NCBI RefSeq assembly: GCF_001905545.1
Contig: NZ_LIPD01000010.1
Coordinates: forward strand, 186,001-250,000
DNA: 64,000 bases
Direction of reading: 5' to 3'
Source: Streptomyces sp. CB02056
Lineage (GTDB): Bacteria; Actinomycetota; Actinomycetes; Streptomycetales; Streptomycetaceae
In this document: piece after piece, positions 54,946 through 63,826 of the stretch
How the letters are laid out: the number at the start of each line of letters is the position of its first letter
Position numbering within the stretch: the first letter of the stretch is position 1
Notes under the pieces: model-generated
Databases searched by the model: none
The model's input: only the letters and a program-made list of their open reading frames with translations
What the model was told of the DNA's origin: nothing
Made by a program: the position numbers and the translations under genes

Positions 54946-55515
54946 GTGGAGATCGTCACAGCCGTCGCCTACCCCGAGGTCCACGACGCCTACCTGCGGG
55001 ACCACCCGGTGGATCGGGCCCACGAGGCGAACAGCAACATGTACGGCGAGGAGAACCTCGACCGTGCCGACCGCATCCCCGGCGGCTGGTGGCGGATCCG
55101 GCTCTCCCGGACGGACGTCCTGGGCATCGTGCTGCCCTGGCACCTGAGCGAGGGCGGGGAGCTCGAACTGGTGCCGCGCTCCGGGCTGACGGTGGCCGAG
55201 GCGGCCGAGCGGGTCCGGGCCGGCGGAGCGGCCTGGACCGCCGCCAACCCGGTCTGCGCGGCGAAGCTGCGGCTGCTGAGGTGGGCCCCGCTCACGCCCG
55301 TCTTCCTCAGCACCGCCCCGGTCGACCACTCCGACTACGGGGACCTCGTGCTCCGGTCGGGACTGATCCACCTCGACGGCCTGCACCGCATGCTGGCCTG
55401 GGAGTTGGCCGGACGGCTGCCCGAGCGGGCGCTGCTGGACGGCTACCTGGTGGGCGACCCGGGAGTGGCCGCCGGCCCCGCCCGGGCGGGCCGGAGGGGG
55501 GACGAGTCGGCGTGA
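54946..55515 (+). CDS. DUF6309-like hypothetical protein
   Basis: 189 aa, recalled as DUF6309 type, known to me only as a biosynthetic-cluster protein. PVDRAHEANSNMYGEENLDR, VLPWHLSEGGELELVPRSGL, and RSGLIHLDGLHRMLAWELAG are the recognisable blocks. His/Asp-rich loops (HEANSN, DGLHRM) suggest a ligand or catalytic site, but no mechanism is known. No PCP or membrane part. GTG with GAGGAGC upstream; its TGA overlaps the NRPS GTG, so the two are coupled. Confidence 0.6.
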   Translation: MEIVTAVAYPEVHDAYLRDHPVDRAHEANSNMYGEENLDRADRIPGGWWRIRLSRTDVLGIVLPWHLSEGGELELVPRSGLTVAEAAERVRAGGAAWTAANPVCAAKLRLLRWAPLTPVFLSTAPVDHSDYGDLVLRSGLIHLDGLHRMLAWELAGRLPERALLDGYLVGDPGVAAGPARAGRRGDESA

Positions 55516-58500
55516 CCTCCGCGACGCAGCACCTCCGGTCCGCGGCCTGCGGCCACCCGGCCGACCCCGCCCACCGGGCCCGCTCGCTGCCCGACCTGCT
55601 CGCCCACCACGCCCGGGCGCACCCCGACCGGCCCGCCCTGGGCGACGGCGTCCGCACCTTCGACTACCGCACGGTCGACACCGCGGCCGACCGGATCGCC
55701 GCCCGGCTGGCCGCCGCCGGCACCCGCCGGGGCGACCGGGTCGCTCTGCTCGGGCCCCGGGACGCCCGGATGCTGGTACTGCTGTACGGCGTGCTGCGCG
55801 CCGGCGCGGCGGCCGTGCTCGCCGATCCGGACTGGTCGGCGGCCGACCTGGCCCGGCGGCTGGCCTCCGTCCGGGTGGCCCGGGTGCTCGCCACCGAGGG
55901 CGGCCTCGGCGGGGAGGTGGTGGACGTCGAGGCGCTGCCGGAGCTGCCCCCGGTGGCCACCGAGGTACGGGGCGAGGACCTCGCGTACCTCTCCTTCACC
56001 TCCGGGTCGAGCGGCGAGCCCAAGGCGGTGGCCGTCACCCACGCCAACGCCGTGCACTACGCCCGGGCCCTGGCCGGGCGGCTCGACCTCACCGAGGCCG
56101 ACGCGCCCCGCGCCGCCCACGTCACCACCCTGGCCGCCGACCTCGGCCACACCGCCTGGCTGCTCGCCCTGGCCACCGGCGGCTCGGTGCACCTCGTGCC
56201 GGACCGCGAGGTACGCGACCCGGAAGCCTTCTGGGCCTCGCTGCGCCGGGCCCGGGTGGACGTGCTGAAGACCACCCCCTCGCACCTGACCGCCCTGCTG
56301 GAGGGCCGCCCGGCCGACACCCCGCCGCTGCACACCGTGCTGCTCGGCGGCGAGGCGCTGCCCCGCCCGCTCGCCGCCGCCCTGCTCGACGGCGGCACCA
56401 CCGCGCGGCTGGCCAACCACTACGGACCGACCGAGACCACCGTCGGCGCCACCTGCCTGCTCGTCACCTCCGCTCGCCAACTGCCCGCCGAGGAGCCGAC
56501 CGTACCGATCGGCACCGCGATCGGCGAGGTGCTGCTGACCGTGGTGGACGGCGACGGCCGGGCGGTGCCGGACGGCTCGGTGGGCGAACTGCTCATCGGT
56601 GGCCGGGGCGTCGCCGCCGGGTACTTCGGCCGGCCGGACGAGACCGCCCGCGGCTTCGTCCGGCGCGACGGCCGACTCGTCTACCGCACAGGCGACCTGT
56701 GCCGACGGCGGCCGGACGGCAGCCTGGTCTTCCTGGGCCGGGTGGACCGCCAGGTCAAGGTCCGCGGCTACCGGGTGGACCTCGCCGAGGTCGAGCGGGC
56801 GATGGACAGCCACCCGGGCGTCGCCCGCTCGGCGGCGCTGCTGCGGGAGACCGCGCTCGGCAACCAACTCATCGGTGTCGTCCGGCTGTTGGACGGCGCG
56901 GACGGGGTCGGGAGCCTGGACGGGGCTGGGAGCCTGGACGGGCTGCGGGCGCACCTGCGGGACCGGCTGCCCGGCTACTCCGTGCCGCAGCCGATCCTGG
57001 TGCTGCCGCGGTTCCCGGTCGGACCGAACGGCAAGCTCGACCGGCAGCGGCTGGCCGAGCTGGCGGCCGAACTGGTCGAGGCCCGGGCCGAGTCGGACGG
57101 AACCGATTCGGACGGAACCGGGTCGGACGGAACCGAACCGGACGACACCGGGGTGAACGGCGGTGCGGGGAGCGGACCGGTCGGGGAGATCGCCCGGTTC
57201 TGGGCGGGAGCCCTGGGCCTGCCCGCCGTCGGGCCGCGCGCCGACGTGCTCGGCCTCGGCGGGGACTCCATCCTCGCCATGCGCACCATCGCCCTCCTGC
57301 GGCGCTCCGGCCTGCGGGTCGCCTACGAGGACTTCTACCGGTACCCGACGGCGGAGGGCCTGGCGGCGGTCGCCGTCCCGGTCGCGCCGTCCGTCCCGGC
57401 CCCGCGCGGCTCCACGAGCGGTCGCCGACTCGCCCCGGCCCAACGGTGGTTGTACCGGCAGCGGACGGTGCGGGACCTGCGGCACTGGAACCAGTCGGTG
57501 CTGCTGCGCTGTCGCACCGCCGTCGACCCGGAGGCGCTCTCGGCGGCCGTCGCGGCCGTCCTGGAACGGCACCCGGCGCTGCGCCGGCCGGTCACCCCGG
57601 ACGGCTGCGGCGAGGTCCGGGCGGTGGCCGAGCTCGACCCGGTCTCCTTCTCCCGGATCCCGCGCGCGGCCGGGGAGATCGCCGACACCGTCGCCGGGGT
57701 CTGCACCGAACTCCACCGCAGCCTCGACCCGTCGGCCGGCCGGCTGCTGCGCGCCCACCTGTTCACCGGCCCGCCCGGCACCGACGACCGGCTCGCGCTG
57801 ATCGCGCACCACCTGGTGGTCGACGGGCTGTCCTGGCGGATCCTGCTGGACGACCTGGCGCACGCGTACCGGGCGGTGCTCGACCGGAAGCCGGTCCACC
57901 TGCCGCCGACGGCGGACTTCTACGCCTGGGCGGCGGTCTCGTCCTCCGTCGCGGCGGAGCCCGCTGCCGGGGACGCCACCGTCAGGGAAGCCGGGGAAGC
58001 CGGGGAAGCCGGGGAGGCCGGAGAGGCCGAGGAGCCCGCCGCGCTCAGCTGGGCGCTCGACCCGGACGCCACCGCCCGGCTGATCGCCCGGCACGGTGCC
58101 GGGGCCGGGCTGGAGGCCGTACTGCTGGCCGCCTTCGCCGAGGCCGTCACCGGTGACGGCGGCCGCCCCCGGCTCGCGGTGGAGGTCGAGACCCACGGCC
58201 GGGACGCGGTCGGCGACCCGGGCGAATTCCTGGACACCGTAGGCTGGTTCACCGCCGTCAAGCACGTCGAGCTGGACGCCGGGGCCCTCCCGGACACCGT
58301 GGCCCGGCGGCTGCGCGAGGCCCCCGTCCGGCCGATGGACGGGCCCGGCGGACGGCCCGCCGTCGGCTTCAACTTCCTCGGCACCTTCCGGCTGCCCGAG
58401 GAGCCCGCGCTGGACTGGACCGTCGCCGCCGAACAGGCCGGCACGGCCCGCTGTACGGGCGGCGACCCGCTGTACGAACTGCGGCTCACCGCACGGGTGG

Positions 58501-59951
58501 TGGAGCAACGGCTGGTCGCCGACCTGGTGTACGGCCGGCCCGGCCTGCCGCACCCCGCCGCCGAGCGGATCACCGGGCGGTTCGCCCGCGCCGTGGCGGC
58601 CGAGGCGCGGGCCGAGGTCGTCGGCCAGGCCGACGCGCGGGCCGACGCCGAGGCGCCGGAGGCCGCACCGCCCGTCCGGGCACCGCTGTCCACCTCCGGC
58701 CAACTGCTGCACCCCGGTGTCGCCCCGACGGCCCGGGCGACGGTGCGCGAACCCGCCCGGGTGCTGCTCACCGGCGCCACCGGCTACCTCGGGCGGCACC
58801 TGCTGGAGGCCTTCCTGGCGCGCGGCGCCGAGGTCACCTGCCTGGTGCGGGCCGCCGACGACGCCGAGGCGCTGAAGCGGCTCGGCACCGGCGCGGCGGG
58901 CACGGTCCGGCCCGCCCGGGCGCTCGCCGGGGACATCGACCGGGACGGCCTCGGCCTCTCCCCGGCCGCACTGGAACACGCCCGGGGCGCCCACCTGGTG
59001 GTGCACGCGGCGGCGGACGTCCGACTGGTGGCCTCACCCGACGAGCTGGAGCGCACCAACCACACGGCGGTGCGCCGACTGCTCGACTGGGTCGGGGAGC
59101 ACGCCCCGGACGCCCGGGTCCACCACGTCTCCACGCTGGCCGTCTCGGGCGGCGTCGACGGCCCGCCGCGCCGCTTCAGCGAGGCGGACCTGGAGATCGG
59201 CCAGCACTTCCGCACCCCGTACGAGCGGACCAAGTACCGGGCCGAACAGGCCGTCCGGGCCTGGGCCGCCCGCGGGCACGCCGCCTACCTGCACCGCAGC
59301 GGCCACATCGCGGCGCACAGCCGGACCGGCGCGTTCCAGGCCAACGCCGGCGACAACCGGATCTACCAGCTGCTCCGCGGCTACCTGCTGGCCGGCGCCG
59401 CGCCGAGCCGGCCGGGCACCGCCTTCGCGTTCTCGTACGTGGACACGGTGGCCGCCGGGATCGCCGCGATCGCCCTCGACCCGTACGCCGCGCCCGGCGC
59501 GTACCACGTGGAGACGCCGCACGCCGTCCCGCACGACGAGCTGGTGCGGTGGCTGGCCGGGCACGGCCACGCCGTACGGCTCACCGACGAGGCGGCCTTC
59601 GCGGCCGCCCTCGCCCGGGCCGAGCGCCGCCACCCGACGGCCGCCCGGGTGGCCGCCGCCTGGGCGGCGCAGGAGGAGCGCCGCGTCCTGGTGGACAGCT
59701 CGTACACCACCGCGGTGCTCGACCGCCTGGGCGTGCGGTTCGCCGCGCCGACCCCGCGGTGGTGGTCGGCCGCACTCACCTGGGCCGCCGAGGCCGGCTA
59801 CCTGCCGCCCGTCGGCCCGATCCCGCTCACCCGTGACGACATCCGTGACGACGTCCGCGACGGCGCCGGTCACGACACCCGTGACGACGTCCGCGACGGC
59901 GCCGGTCACGAGACCCGAGACGACATCCGTGAAGGCAGGACCAACCCGTGA
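55512..59951 (+). CDS. one-module NRPS: A(Asp/Asn)-PCP-E-reductase
   Basis: 1,479 aa. Adenylation domain (25-510): LSFTSGSSGEPKAVAVTH, HYGPTETT, YRTGD, GRVDRQVKVRGYRVDLAEVE, GPNGKLDR. Aligning by hand to GrsA gives the code DLTKLGHVGK, near Asp (DLTKVGHIGK) and Asn (DLTKLGEVGK). PCP (565-630) has LGGDSI. Epimerisation domain (640-1045): HHLVVDGLSWRILLDDL, VEVETHGRD, TVGWFT, VGFNFLG, all key residues intact. Reductase (1083-1440): LLTGATGYLGRHLLEA, HVST, YERTK (Ser/Thr-Tyr-Lys). No condensation domain. Inferred output: D-Asp (or Asn) aldehyde, 3-amino-4-oxobutanoate for Asp. The linkers carry SDGT and GEA repeats, and the tail has RDDVRDGAGH twice (36-nt repeat, 59845-59916). The next gene overlaps by 4 nt (GTGA). 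Confidence 0.9.
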   Translation: MTSATQHLRSAACGHPADPAHRARSLPDLLAHHARAHPDRPALGDGVRTFDYRTVDTAADRIAARLAAAGTRRGDRVALLGPRDARMLVLLYGVLRAGAAAVLADPDWSAADLARRLASVRVARVLATEGGLGGEVVDVEALPELPPVATEVRGEDLAYLSFTSGSSGEPKAVAVTHANAVHYARALAGRLDLTEADAPRAAHVTTLAADLGHTAWLLALATGGSVHLVPDREVRDPEAFWASLRRARVDVLKTTPSHLTALLEGRPADTPPLHTVLLGGEALPRPLAAALLDGGTTARLANHYGPTETTVGATCLLVTSARQLPAEEPTVPIGTAIGEVLLTVVDGDGRAVPDGSVGELLIGGRGVAAGYFGRPDETARGFVRRDGRLVYRTGDLCRRRPDGSLVFLGRVDRQVKVRGYRVDLAEVERAMDSHPGVARSAALLRETALGNQLIGVVRLLDGADGVGSLDGAGSLDGLRAHLRDRLPGYSVPQPILVLPRFPVGPNGKLDRQRLAELAAELVEARAESDGTDSDGTGSDGTEPDDTGVNGGAGSGPVGEIARFWAGALGLPAVGPRADVLGLGGDSILAMRTIALLRRSGLRVAYEDFYRYPTAEGLAAVAVPVAPSVPAPRGSTSGRRLAPAQRWLYRQRTVRDLRHWNQSVLLRCRTAVDPEALSAAVAAVLERHPALRRPVTPDGCGEVRAVAELDPVSFSRIPRAAGEIADTVAGVCTELHRSLDPSAGRLLRAHLFTGPPGTDDRLALIAHHLVVDGLSWRILLDDLAHAYRAVLDRKPVHLPPTADFYAWAAVSSSVAAEPAAGDATVREAGEAGEAGEAGEAEEPAALSWALDPDATARLIARHGAGAGLEAVLLAAFAEAVTGDGGRPRLAVEVETHGRDAVGDPGEFLDTVGWFTAVKHVELDAGALPDTVARRLREAPVRPMDGPGGRPAVGFNFLGTFRLPEEPALDWTVAAEQAGTARCTGGDPLYELRLTARVVEQRLVADLVYGRPGLPHPAAERITGRFARAVAAEARAEVVGQADARADAEAPEAAPPVRAPLSTSGQLLHPGVAPTARATVREPARVLLTGATGYLGRHLLEAFLARGAEVTCLVRAADDAEALKRLGTGAAGTVRPARALAGDIDRDGLGLSPAALEHARGAHLVVHAAADVRLVASPDELERTNHTAVRRLLDWVGEHAPDARVHHVSTLAVSGGVDGPPRRFSEADLEIGQHFRTPYERTKYRAEQAVRAWAARGHAAYLHRSGHIAAHSRTGAFQANAGDNRIYQLLRGYLLAGAAPSRPGTAFAFSYVDTVAAGIAAIALDPYAAPGAYHVETPHAVPHDELVRWLAGHGHAVRLTDEAAFAAALARAERRHPTAARVAAAWAAQEERRVLVDSSYTTAVLDRLGVRFAAPTPRWWSAALTWAAEAGYLPPVGPIPLTRDDIRDDVRDGAGHDTRDDVRDGAGHETRDDIREGRTNP

Positions 59952-61219
59952 AGGCAGGCCCCGTGTCCCAGCTCTCCCCGGCGCTCAAGCAGGCCACCCC
60001 GGTCGTCGCCGTACGCGGCGAAGGACTCCACCTCTACGACGCCGACGGCCGCCGCCACCTCGACTTCACCTCCGGCGTGGGGGTGACCAGCACCGGCCAC
60101 TGTCACCCGAAGGTGGTCGAGGCCGTCCGGGAACAGGCCGGCCGGCTCATCCACGGGCAGTACACCACCGTGCTGCACGACCAGCTCCTCACGCTCACCG
60201 AGCGGCTCGGCGAGGTCCTGCCGTCCGGCCTGGACTCGCTGTTCTACGCCACCGCCGGCACCGAGGCGGTGGAGGCCGCGCTGCGGCTCGCCCGGCACGC
60301 CACCGGACGGCAGAACGTGATCGTCTTCGAGGGCGCGTTCCACGGCCGCACCATGGGCGCGGCCTCGCTCACCACGGCCGGCACCCGGTTCCGGGCCGGC
60401 ATCGGCCCGCTGATGCCCGGGGTCGCGGTGGCGCCCTTCCCGGCCGCGTTCCGGCTCGGGCTGTCCGAGGACGAGGCGGTGGCGCACGCCCTGCGCGGAC
60501 TGGACGAGGTGCTCGCCACCGTCTCCGCGCCCGCCGAGACGGCCGCGATGTTCGTCGAGCCGGTGCTCGGCGAGGGCGGCTACGTCCCGGCCCCGCCCGG
60601 CTTCCTGGCCGGGCTGCGCGAGCGGGCCGACCGGCACGGGATCCTGCTGGTGGTGGACGAGGTGCAGACCGGCTTCGGCCGCACCGGCCGGTTCTGGGCC
60701 CACCAGTACGAAGAAGGGGTGCGCCCCGACGTCCTGATCACCGCCAAGGGCCTGGCCAGCGGCTTCCCGCTGTCCGCGATCGCCGCGCCCGCCGAGCTGA
60801 TGGGCCGCGCCTGGCCCGGCTCGCAGGGCGGCACCTACGGGGGCAACCCGGTGGCCTGCGCCGCCGCGCTGGCGACCCTGGACGTGCTGCGCGAGGAGCG
60901 GCTGGTCGAGAACGCGGCCGAGCAGGGCGCCCGGCTGCTGGCCGGGCTGCGGGCGGTCGCCGCCGAGGCGCCCGGGATCGCCGACGTCCGCGGGCTCGGG
61001 CTGATGGCCGCCAGCGAGTTCTGCCGCCCGGACGGCACCCCGGACCCGGAGGCGGCCCGGCGCGCCCAGCAGGCCGCGGCCGAGCACGGCCTGTTGCTGT
61101 TGCTGTGCGGGATCCACCTCAACACGGTCCGGATGATCCCCGCGCTGGTGGTCACGGCCGAACAGATCGACGAGGGCCTGGAACTGTGGGCGAAGGCCGT
61201 CGCGGCCGGCGGCCGGTAG
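59948..61219 (+). CDS. class-III PLP aminotransferase, arm 2
   Basis: 423 aa, 4-aminobutyrate/ornithine aminotransferase type. FTSGVGVTSTGHCHPKVVEA, YATAGTEAVEAALRLARHAT, EGAFHGRTMGA, VVDEVQTGFGRTG (PLP Asp) and ITAKGLASGFPLSA (PLP Lys near residue 268). Such enzymes aminate omega-aldehydes, so the aldehyde made by the NRPS reductase is a natural substrate; the product from D-Asp would be (R)-3,4-diaminobutanoate (inference). GTG overlaps the NRPS stop. Confidence 0.9.
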   Translation: MKAGPVSQLSPALKQATPVVAVRGEGLHLYDADGRRHLDFTSGVGVTSTGHCHPKVVEAVREQAGRLIHGQYTTVLHDQLLTLTERLGEVLPSGLDSLFYATAGTEAVEAALRLARHATGRQNVIVFEGAFHGRTMGAASLTTAGTRFRAGIGPLMPGVAVAPFPAAFRLGLSEDEAVAHALRGLDEVLATVSAPAETAAMFVEPVLGEGGYVPAPPGFLAGLRERADRHGILLVVDEVQTGFGRTGRFWAHQYEEGVRPDVLITAKGLASGFPLSAIAAPAELMGRAWPGSQGGTYGGNPVACAAALATLDVLREERLVENAAEQGARLLAGLRAVAAEAPGIADVRGLGLMAASEFCRPDGTPDPEAARRAQQAAAEHGLLLLLCGIHLNTVRMIPALVVTAEQIDEGLELWAKAVAAGGR

Positions 61220-61231
61220 GGAGGAGAGGAC

Positions 61232-62095
61232 ATGGACGCGGTGACCGAAATCGGCTGGAGCAGCCTGGAGTTGGACGCCCGGCGGGAGCTCTGGTCGCTC
61301 CCGCTGGAGGAACGGGAGCGGCGGCTGCTCTGGGCCGACGCGCGGGCCGGGCAGTGGGGCGCGGGTGAGCAGGTGCGGACCAGGCTGCGGGAGTTCGTCC
61401 GGAACGCCGCCGACTCGGTGGGCATCACCCATGTGAGCGGCCTGGTGGACGCGACCCGCCCGGAACAGGAGATCACCGAGGTGCTCTCCTTCCTGCTGGG
61501 CGACTTCGGCCGGATCGTCCCGCAGAACGGGCGCGGCGACCTCACCTCGGTGCTGCACGACCAGGACGGCGACGGAAACACCGAGCTCGGCTTCCACTGC
61601 GACACCTGCGACCTGCTGGTCCTGCTCTGCCTGCGGCCCGCCTTCGACGGCGGCGGGCTGACCAAGCTGGCGAGCGCCCGGCACGTGCACGACCTGATCG
61701 AGCGGGAGCGGCCGGACGCGCTGGCCACGCTCCGCGAGGAGTGGACCTTCGAGCGCAGCGGCCGGGCCGGTCCGCAGGTGGTGGTCACCCCGATCCTGTA
61801 CGACCGGAAGGACGGGACGATCGGGTGCTACTACCAGACCCGCACCGTCCGCTCCTCTCCCGACCGCGGTGGACCGGAATTGACGGACCGTCAGTGGGAG
61901 GCGCTCGGCGTGCTGGACGAGGTGCTCTACCGGCCGGAGATCGCCTTCGGGCTGCCGATGGCCGCCGGTGACCTGCTGATCATCCGCAACAGCCGTGTGC
62001 TGCACGGGCGTTCGCCGTTCATCGACGAGCCGGGCCCGTACGCCCGGCGGATGCTGCGGGTCTGGGTGAACGAGGGGGAGGAGTGGACGCCGTGA
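61232..62095 (+). CDS. TauD/TfdA-type Fe(II)/2-oxoglutarate dioxygenase
   Basis: 287 aa. LGFHCDTCDLLVLLCLRPAF near residue 120 provides H-x-D, and IIRNSRVLHGRSPF with PYARRMLRVWV provides the distal His (near 257) and the 2-oxoglutarate Arg. GGGLTKLASARHVHDLI between them is typical of TauD. It resembles the clavaminate/gamma-butyrobetaine hydroxylase group in layout. It would hydroxylate or desaturate the diamino acid or its derivative. GGGAGGAGAGGAC precedes the ATG. Confidence 0.87.
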   Translation: MDAVTEIGWSSLELDARRELWSLPLEERERRLLWADARAGQWGAGEQVRTRLREFVRNAADSVGITHVSGLVDATRPEQEITEVLSFLLGDFGRIVPQNGRGDLTSVLHDQDGDGNTELGFHCDTCDLLVLLCLRPAFDGGGLTKLASARHVHDLIERERPDALATLREEWTFERSGRAGPQVVVTPILYDRKDGTIGCYYQTRTVRSSPDRGGPELTDRQWEALGVLDEVLYRPEIAFGLPMAAGDLLIIRNSRVLHGRSPFIDEPGPYARRMLRVWVNEGEEWTP

Positions 62096-62907
62096 CCGCT
62101 GGAGCCGAGAGCACGGGAGCCGTGACCGCCGGAGCCGGCACCGGAGGCGCGCCCGCACCGCACGGGCGGGTGGCGATCGTCACCGGCGGGGGCAGCGGCC
62201 TCGGCCGGGCCTCGGCACTGGCCCTGCTGGCGGCCGGCTGGACCGTGGCCGTCGCCGGGCGGCGCAAGGACGCGCTGGAGGAGACCGCCGCCCTGGCCGG
62301 GCCCGGGGCCGCCCGGGTGCTGCCCGTCCCGACGGACATCCGCAGCCCGGAGGAGGTCGCCCGGCTCTTCGACACCGTCCTCGACCGCTACGGCCGGGTG
62401 GACCTGCTGTTCAACAACGCGGGCGCCGCCGCCCCGCGCCGGCCGATCACCGAGACCCCGTTCGAGGACTGGAACCGGGTGCTGGACACCATCGTCACCG
62501 GCGGCTTCCTCTGCGCCCGCGAGGCCTTCCGGGTGATGAGCACCCAGACCCCGCAGGGCGGGCGGATCATCAACAACGGCGCGCCCTCGGCCTACGTGCC
62601 GCGCCCCAACTCCATCGCGTACACCGCCGCCAAGCACGCCGTGCTCGGCCTCACCAAGGTGCTCGCCCTGGACGGCCGGGCGTACGGCATCTCCTGCGGG
62701 CAGATCGACGTCGGCAACGTCACCCCGGTGGACGGCGGCCCGCAGCCGGCCGCGATGCAGGCCGACCGGACCATGGCCGTCGAGGCGACCATCCCGGTGG
62801 ACCGCTTCACCGAGGCCCTGGTGCTGATGGCCTCGCAGCCGCCGGACACCACCATCCAGTCCCTGGTCGTGCTGCCGACCACCATGCCGTTCGTCGGAAG
62901 GGGCTGA
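62092..62907 (+). CDS. short-chain dehydrogenase/reductase, arm 2
   Basis: 271 aa. VAIVTGGGSGLGRASALALL binds NAD(P)(H); NNAGAAAP follows; the catalytic set is Ser in NNGAPSAYVP and Tyr-Lys in IAYTAAKHAVLG. Residues 200-240 form a longer lid with CGQIDVGNVTPVDGGPQ. It probably oxidises a hydroxyl set by one of the dioxygenases, or reduces the aldehyde. GTG 62092 overlaps the previous TGA and has GGGGGAGGAG 9 nt upstream; GTG 62083 is too close to it. Confidence 0.87.
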   Translation: MTAGAESTGAVTAGAGTGGAPAPHGRVAIVTGGGSGLGRASALALLAAGWTVAVAGRRKDALEETAALAGPGAARVLPVPTDIRSPEEVARLFDTVLDRYGRVDLLFNNAGAAAPRRPITETPFEDWNRVLDTIVTGGFLCAREAFRVMSTQTPQGGRIINNGAPSAYVPRPNSIAYTAAKHAVLGLTKVLALDGRAYGISCGQIDVGNVTPVDGGPQPAAMQADRTMAVEATIPVDRFTEALVLMASQPPDTTIQSLVVLPTTMPFVGRG

Positions 62908-62910
62908 GCC

Positions 62911-63657
62911 GTGCTGGTCAGCGCACGCTCCTTCGCGGAGTACCGGGCGATGTTCGCGCTCACCGAACGCGACCTGGCGCAGCGCGTCCTGGACTGCCCG
63001 GCCGGCGCCGCGAGCTTCGTGGCGGAGGCCGGGCGGCGCGGCATCGACGCCGTCGCCGTCGACCGCCAGTACGCCGAGCACCGCGAGGAGCTGGGCCTGC
63101 TGGTGGAGCGGGAGACCGGGTTCAAGCGCGAGCGGCTGGTGAAGGAGACGGCCGACCACGTGTGGTCCTGGTACACCGACGCGGACGACATGATCCGCCA
63201 GTGGACCGCCAACGCCCGGGACTTCCGCGCCGACATCGCCGCCCGCCCGGACCGCTACGTGGCCGGCTCGCTGCCCGAACTCCCCTTCGCCGACGACTCC
63301 TTCGACCTGGTGCTCAGCTCGCACCTGCTGTTCTCGTACGGCAACCGGCTGGACGGGGACTTCCACCGGGCGGCCCTGCTGGAGCTCGCCCGGGTGGCAC
63401 GGCGCGAGGTGCGGGTGTTCCCGCTGATGGTGTACGACACGCGGGAGCGCTACCCCGGGCTGGAGCCGCTGCGCGAGGAACTGGCGGACCTCGGCGTCCC
63501 CAGCCGGGTGGAGCGGGTGGCCTACGAGTTCCGGCCGGGGGAGAACGAGATGCTGGTGCTCGCCACGGCGGGCTACCGGACGCCGGCCCGGACCGCGGCG
63601 GGCGCCGCCGTGGCCGAGGACCCGGTGCGGTGGCGGCACCGGGAGGCCGGGGACTGA
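62911..63657 (+). CDS. class I SAM-dependent methyltransferase-like protein
   Basis: 248 aa. RVLDCPAGAASFVAEAGRRG is motif I, AVAVDRQYAE the motif II acidic end, and ELPFADDSFDLVLSSHLLFS motifs IV-V. A helical insert with WSWYTDADDMIRQW sits between. C-terminal strands REVRVFPLMV and NEMLVLATAGYR match the fold. It may N- or O-methylate the product; repeated N-methylation of an amine is conceivable. GTG 62911 is 3 nt from the SDR stop. Last gene of arm 2. Confidence 0.8.
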   Translation: MLVSARSFAEYRAMFALTERDLAQRVLDCPAGAASFVAEAGRRGIDAVAVDRQYAEHREELGLLVERETGFKRERLVKETADHVWSWYTDADDMIRQWTANARDFRADIAARPDRYVAGSLPELPFADDSFDLVLSSHLLFSYGNRLDGDFHRAALLELARVARREVRVFPLMVYDTRERYPGLEPLREELADLGVPSRVERVAYEFRPGENEMLVLATAGYRTPARTAAGAAVAEDPVRWRHREAGD

Positions 63658-63678
63658 CCGCTGCCGGTCGCCCGCTCG

Positions 63679-63717
63679 CGCCCCGGGCCGGAGCCGTACG
63701 AGCTCAGGCCCGGGGCG
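63679..63717 (+). terminator. terminator closing the arm-2 operon
   Basis: CGCCCCGGGCC (63679-63689) and GGCCCGGGGCG (63707-63717) form a perfect 11-bp stem with a 17-nt loop, 21 nt after the methyltransferase stop. A GGTCGG-rich repeat follows. Confidence 0.7.
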
Positions 63718-63826
63718 GGCCCGGTCGGGTCGGTCCGCGGGTCGGTCGGTGGGTCGGTCGGCGGCCCGCGGAAATCCGTACCGGTTCGTTGTCGTCCGTT
63801 TCCGGTGGGTGCCGCGTCCTGGTGGT

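Noticed and set aside
57430-58650. Reading the third NRPS domain as a condensation domain
   Set aside because: The HHxxxDG is followed by ETHGR, VGWFT and FNFLG in the order and context of epimerisation domains, and it comes after the PCP.
55443-59006. 1,187-aa antisense frame over the NRPS
   Set aside because: Gly/Val/Gln/Arg-rich composition with no domain; a GC-rich shadow of a gene with clear motifs on the plus strand.
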